A DNA stretch of 5,501 nt from Flavimaricola sp. (GTDB lineage Bacteria > Pseudomonadota > Alphaproteobacteria > Rhodobacterales > Rhodobacteraceae): NCBI GenBank assembly GCA_023300365.1, contig JALZWD010000378.1, positions 1-5,501 of the forward strand, in the 5' to 3' direction. The position numbers were made by a program, and so were the translations under genes. Under the pieces are notes generated by a model, which was not told the DNA's origin, searched no databases, and saw nothing but the letters and a program-made list of their open reading frames with translations. Shown one piece after another: positions 5,401 through 5,501 of this stretch. Every line of letters begins with the position of its first letter. The stretch's first letter is position 1.

Positions 5401-5501
5401 ATGTCCGTGCACAGTGGCCCCAACACAATGTTGGAATTGCCTGTGATTATGCGACTGCTGCCTGCCCTTATGCCTGCCCTTATTTTGTCTTTTGTCTGCT
5501 C
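5401..5501 (+). CDS. N-terminus of a probable secreted protein (cut by right edge)
   Basis: An open frame follows the in-frame TAG at 5377 and runs to the window edge. ATG codons occur at 5401, 5428 and 5449, none with a clear Shine-Dalgarno. From 5449 the translation is MRLLPALMPALILSFVCS, with one basic residue then an unbroken hydrophobic run: a typical Sec signal peptide or membrane anchor. No proper lipobox is seen, because the residue before C is V. The 5449 start gives the most signal-like N-terminus, but 5401 and 5428 remain possible, so the listed left boundary is the widest. About 33 codons are too few to name a family. An upstream promoter-like block at 5361-5382 supports a gene starting here. 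Confidence 0.4.
   Translation, partial: MSVHSGPNTMLELPVIMRLLPALMPALILSFVC
5459..5482 (+). repeat. Tandem 12-bp duplication inside the signal-peptide coding region
   Basis: TGCCTGCCCTTA occurs twice in direct succession (5459-5470 and 5471-5482). The unit is four codons long, so it keeps the frame and produces the repeated PAL in LLPALMPALI of the predicted hydrophobic segment. Such a unit could expand or contract by slippage, changing signal length by four residues without a frameshift. Confidence 0.85.

Noticed and set aside
1..5501. Mobile element, CRISPR array, tRNA, toxin-antitoxin or defence system
   Set aside because: No transposase, integrase, terminal inverted repeats, spaced repeats, cloverleaf sequence or defence motifs were seen on either strand. 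The gene content is housekeeping plus conserved unknowns.

Overview
The window looks like an ordinary chromosomal segment of an alphaproteobacterium, most likely a Roseobacter-type member of the Rhodobacteraceae. The reasons are the moderately high GC content, the AccD that opens with MNWI, the accD-to-folC order, and a downstream pair of proteins (one resembling DUF6478) of a kind I associate with that family. The lineage is inferred from remembered protein likeness, not from a search.

Left part, minus strand (1506 down to 1): accD (acetyl-CoA carboxylase beta subunit), a 133-residue uncharacterised membrane protein, and the first 62 codons of folC, which runs off the left edge. Both junctions are ATGA stop/start overlaps, so the three genes form one tightly coupled operon. 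A 154-bp divergent spacer (1507-1660) separates it from the rightward genes. Almost at its midpoint lies a perfect 7-bp dyad, GGTGACA-N15-TGTCACC.

Middle, plus strand (1661-4042): ilvD (dihydroxy-acid dehydratase, branched-chain amino acid and pantothenate precursor synthesis), then after 3 nt a small exported or lipid-anchored protein of unknown function. The two are probably cotranscribed.

Right part, plus strand (4043-5297): an AT-rich spacer with repeated AATTGT half-sites and a promoter-like block, then a DUF6478-like cytoplasmic protein and a 122-residue partner ending in a coiled coil. A short perfect hairpin follows one base after the last stop. A second spacer repeats the promoter-like block (TTTGGCAA, 8-9 nt, TAGCAC) and leads to the first codons of a probable secreted protein cut by the right edge.

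I see no mobile element, CRISPR array, tRNA, rRNA, phage gene or defence system. The least described material is the coupled membrane protein in the accD-folC operon, the unknown exported protein behind ilvD, the DUF6478-like/coiled-coil pair, and the non-coding elements: the central dyad and the repeated block before two gene starts.
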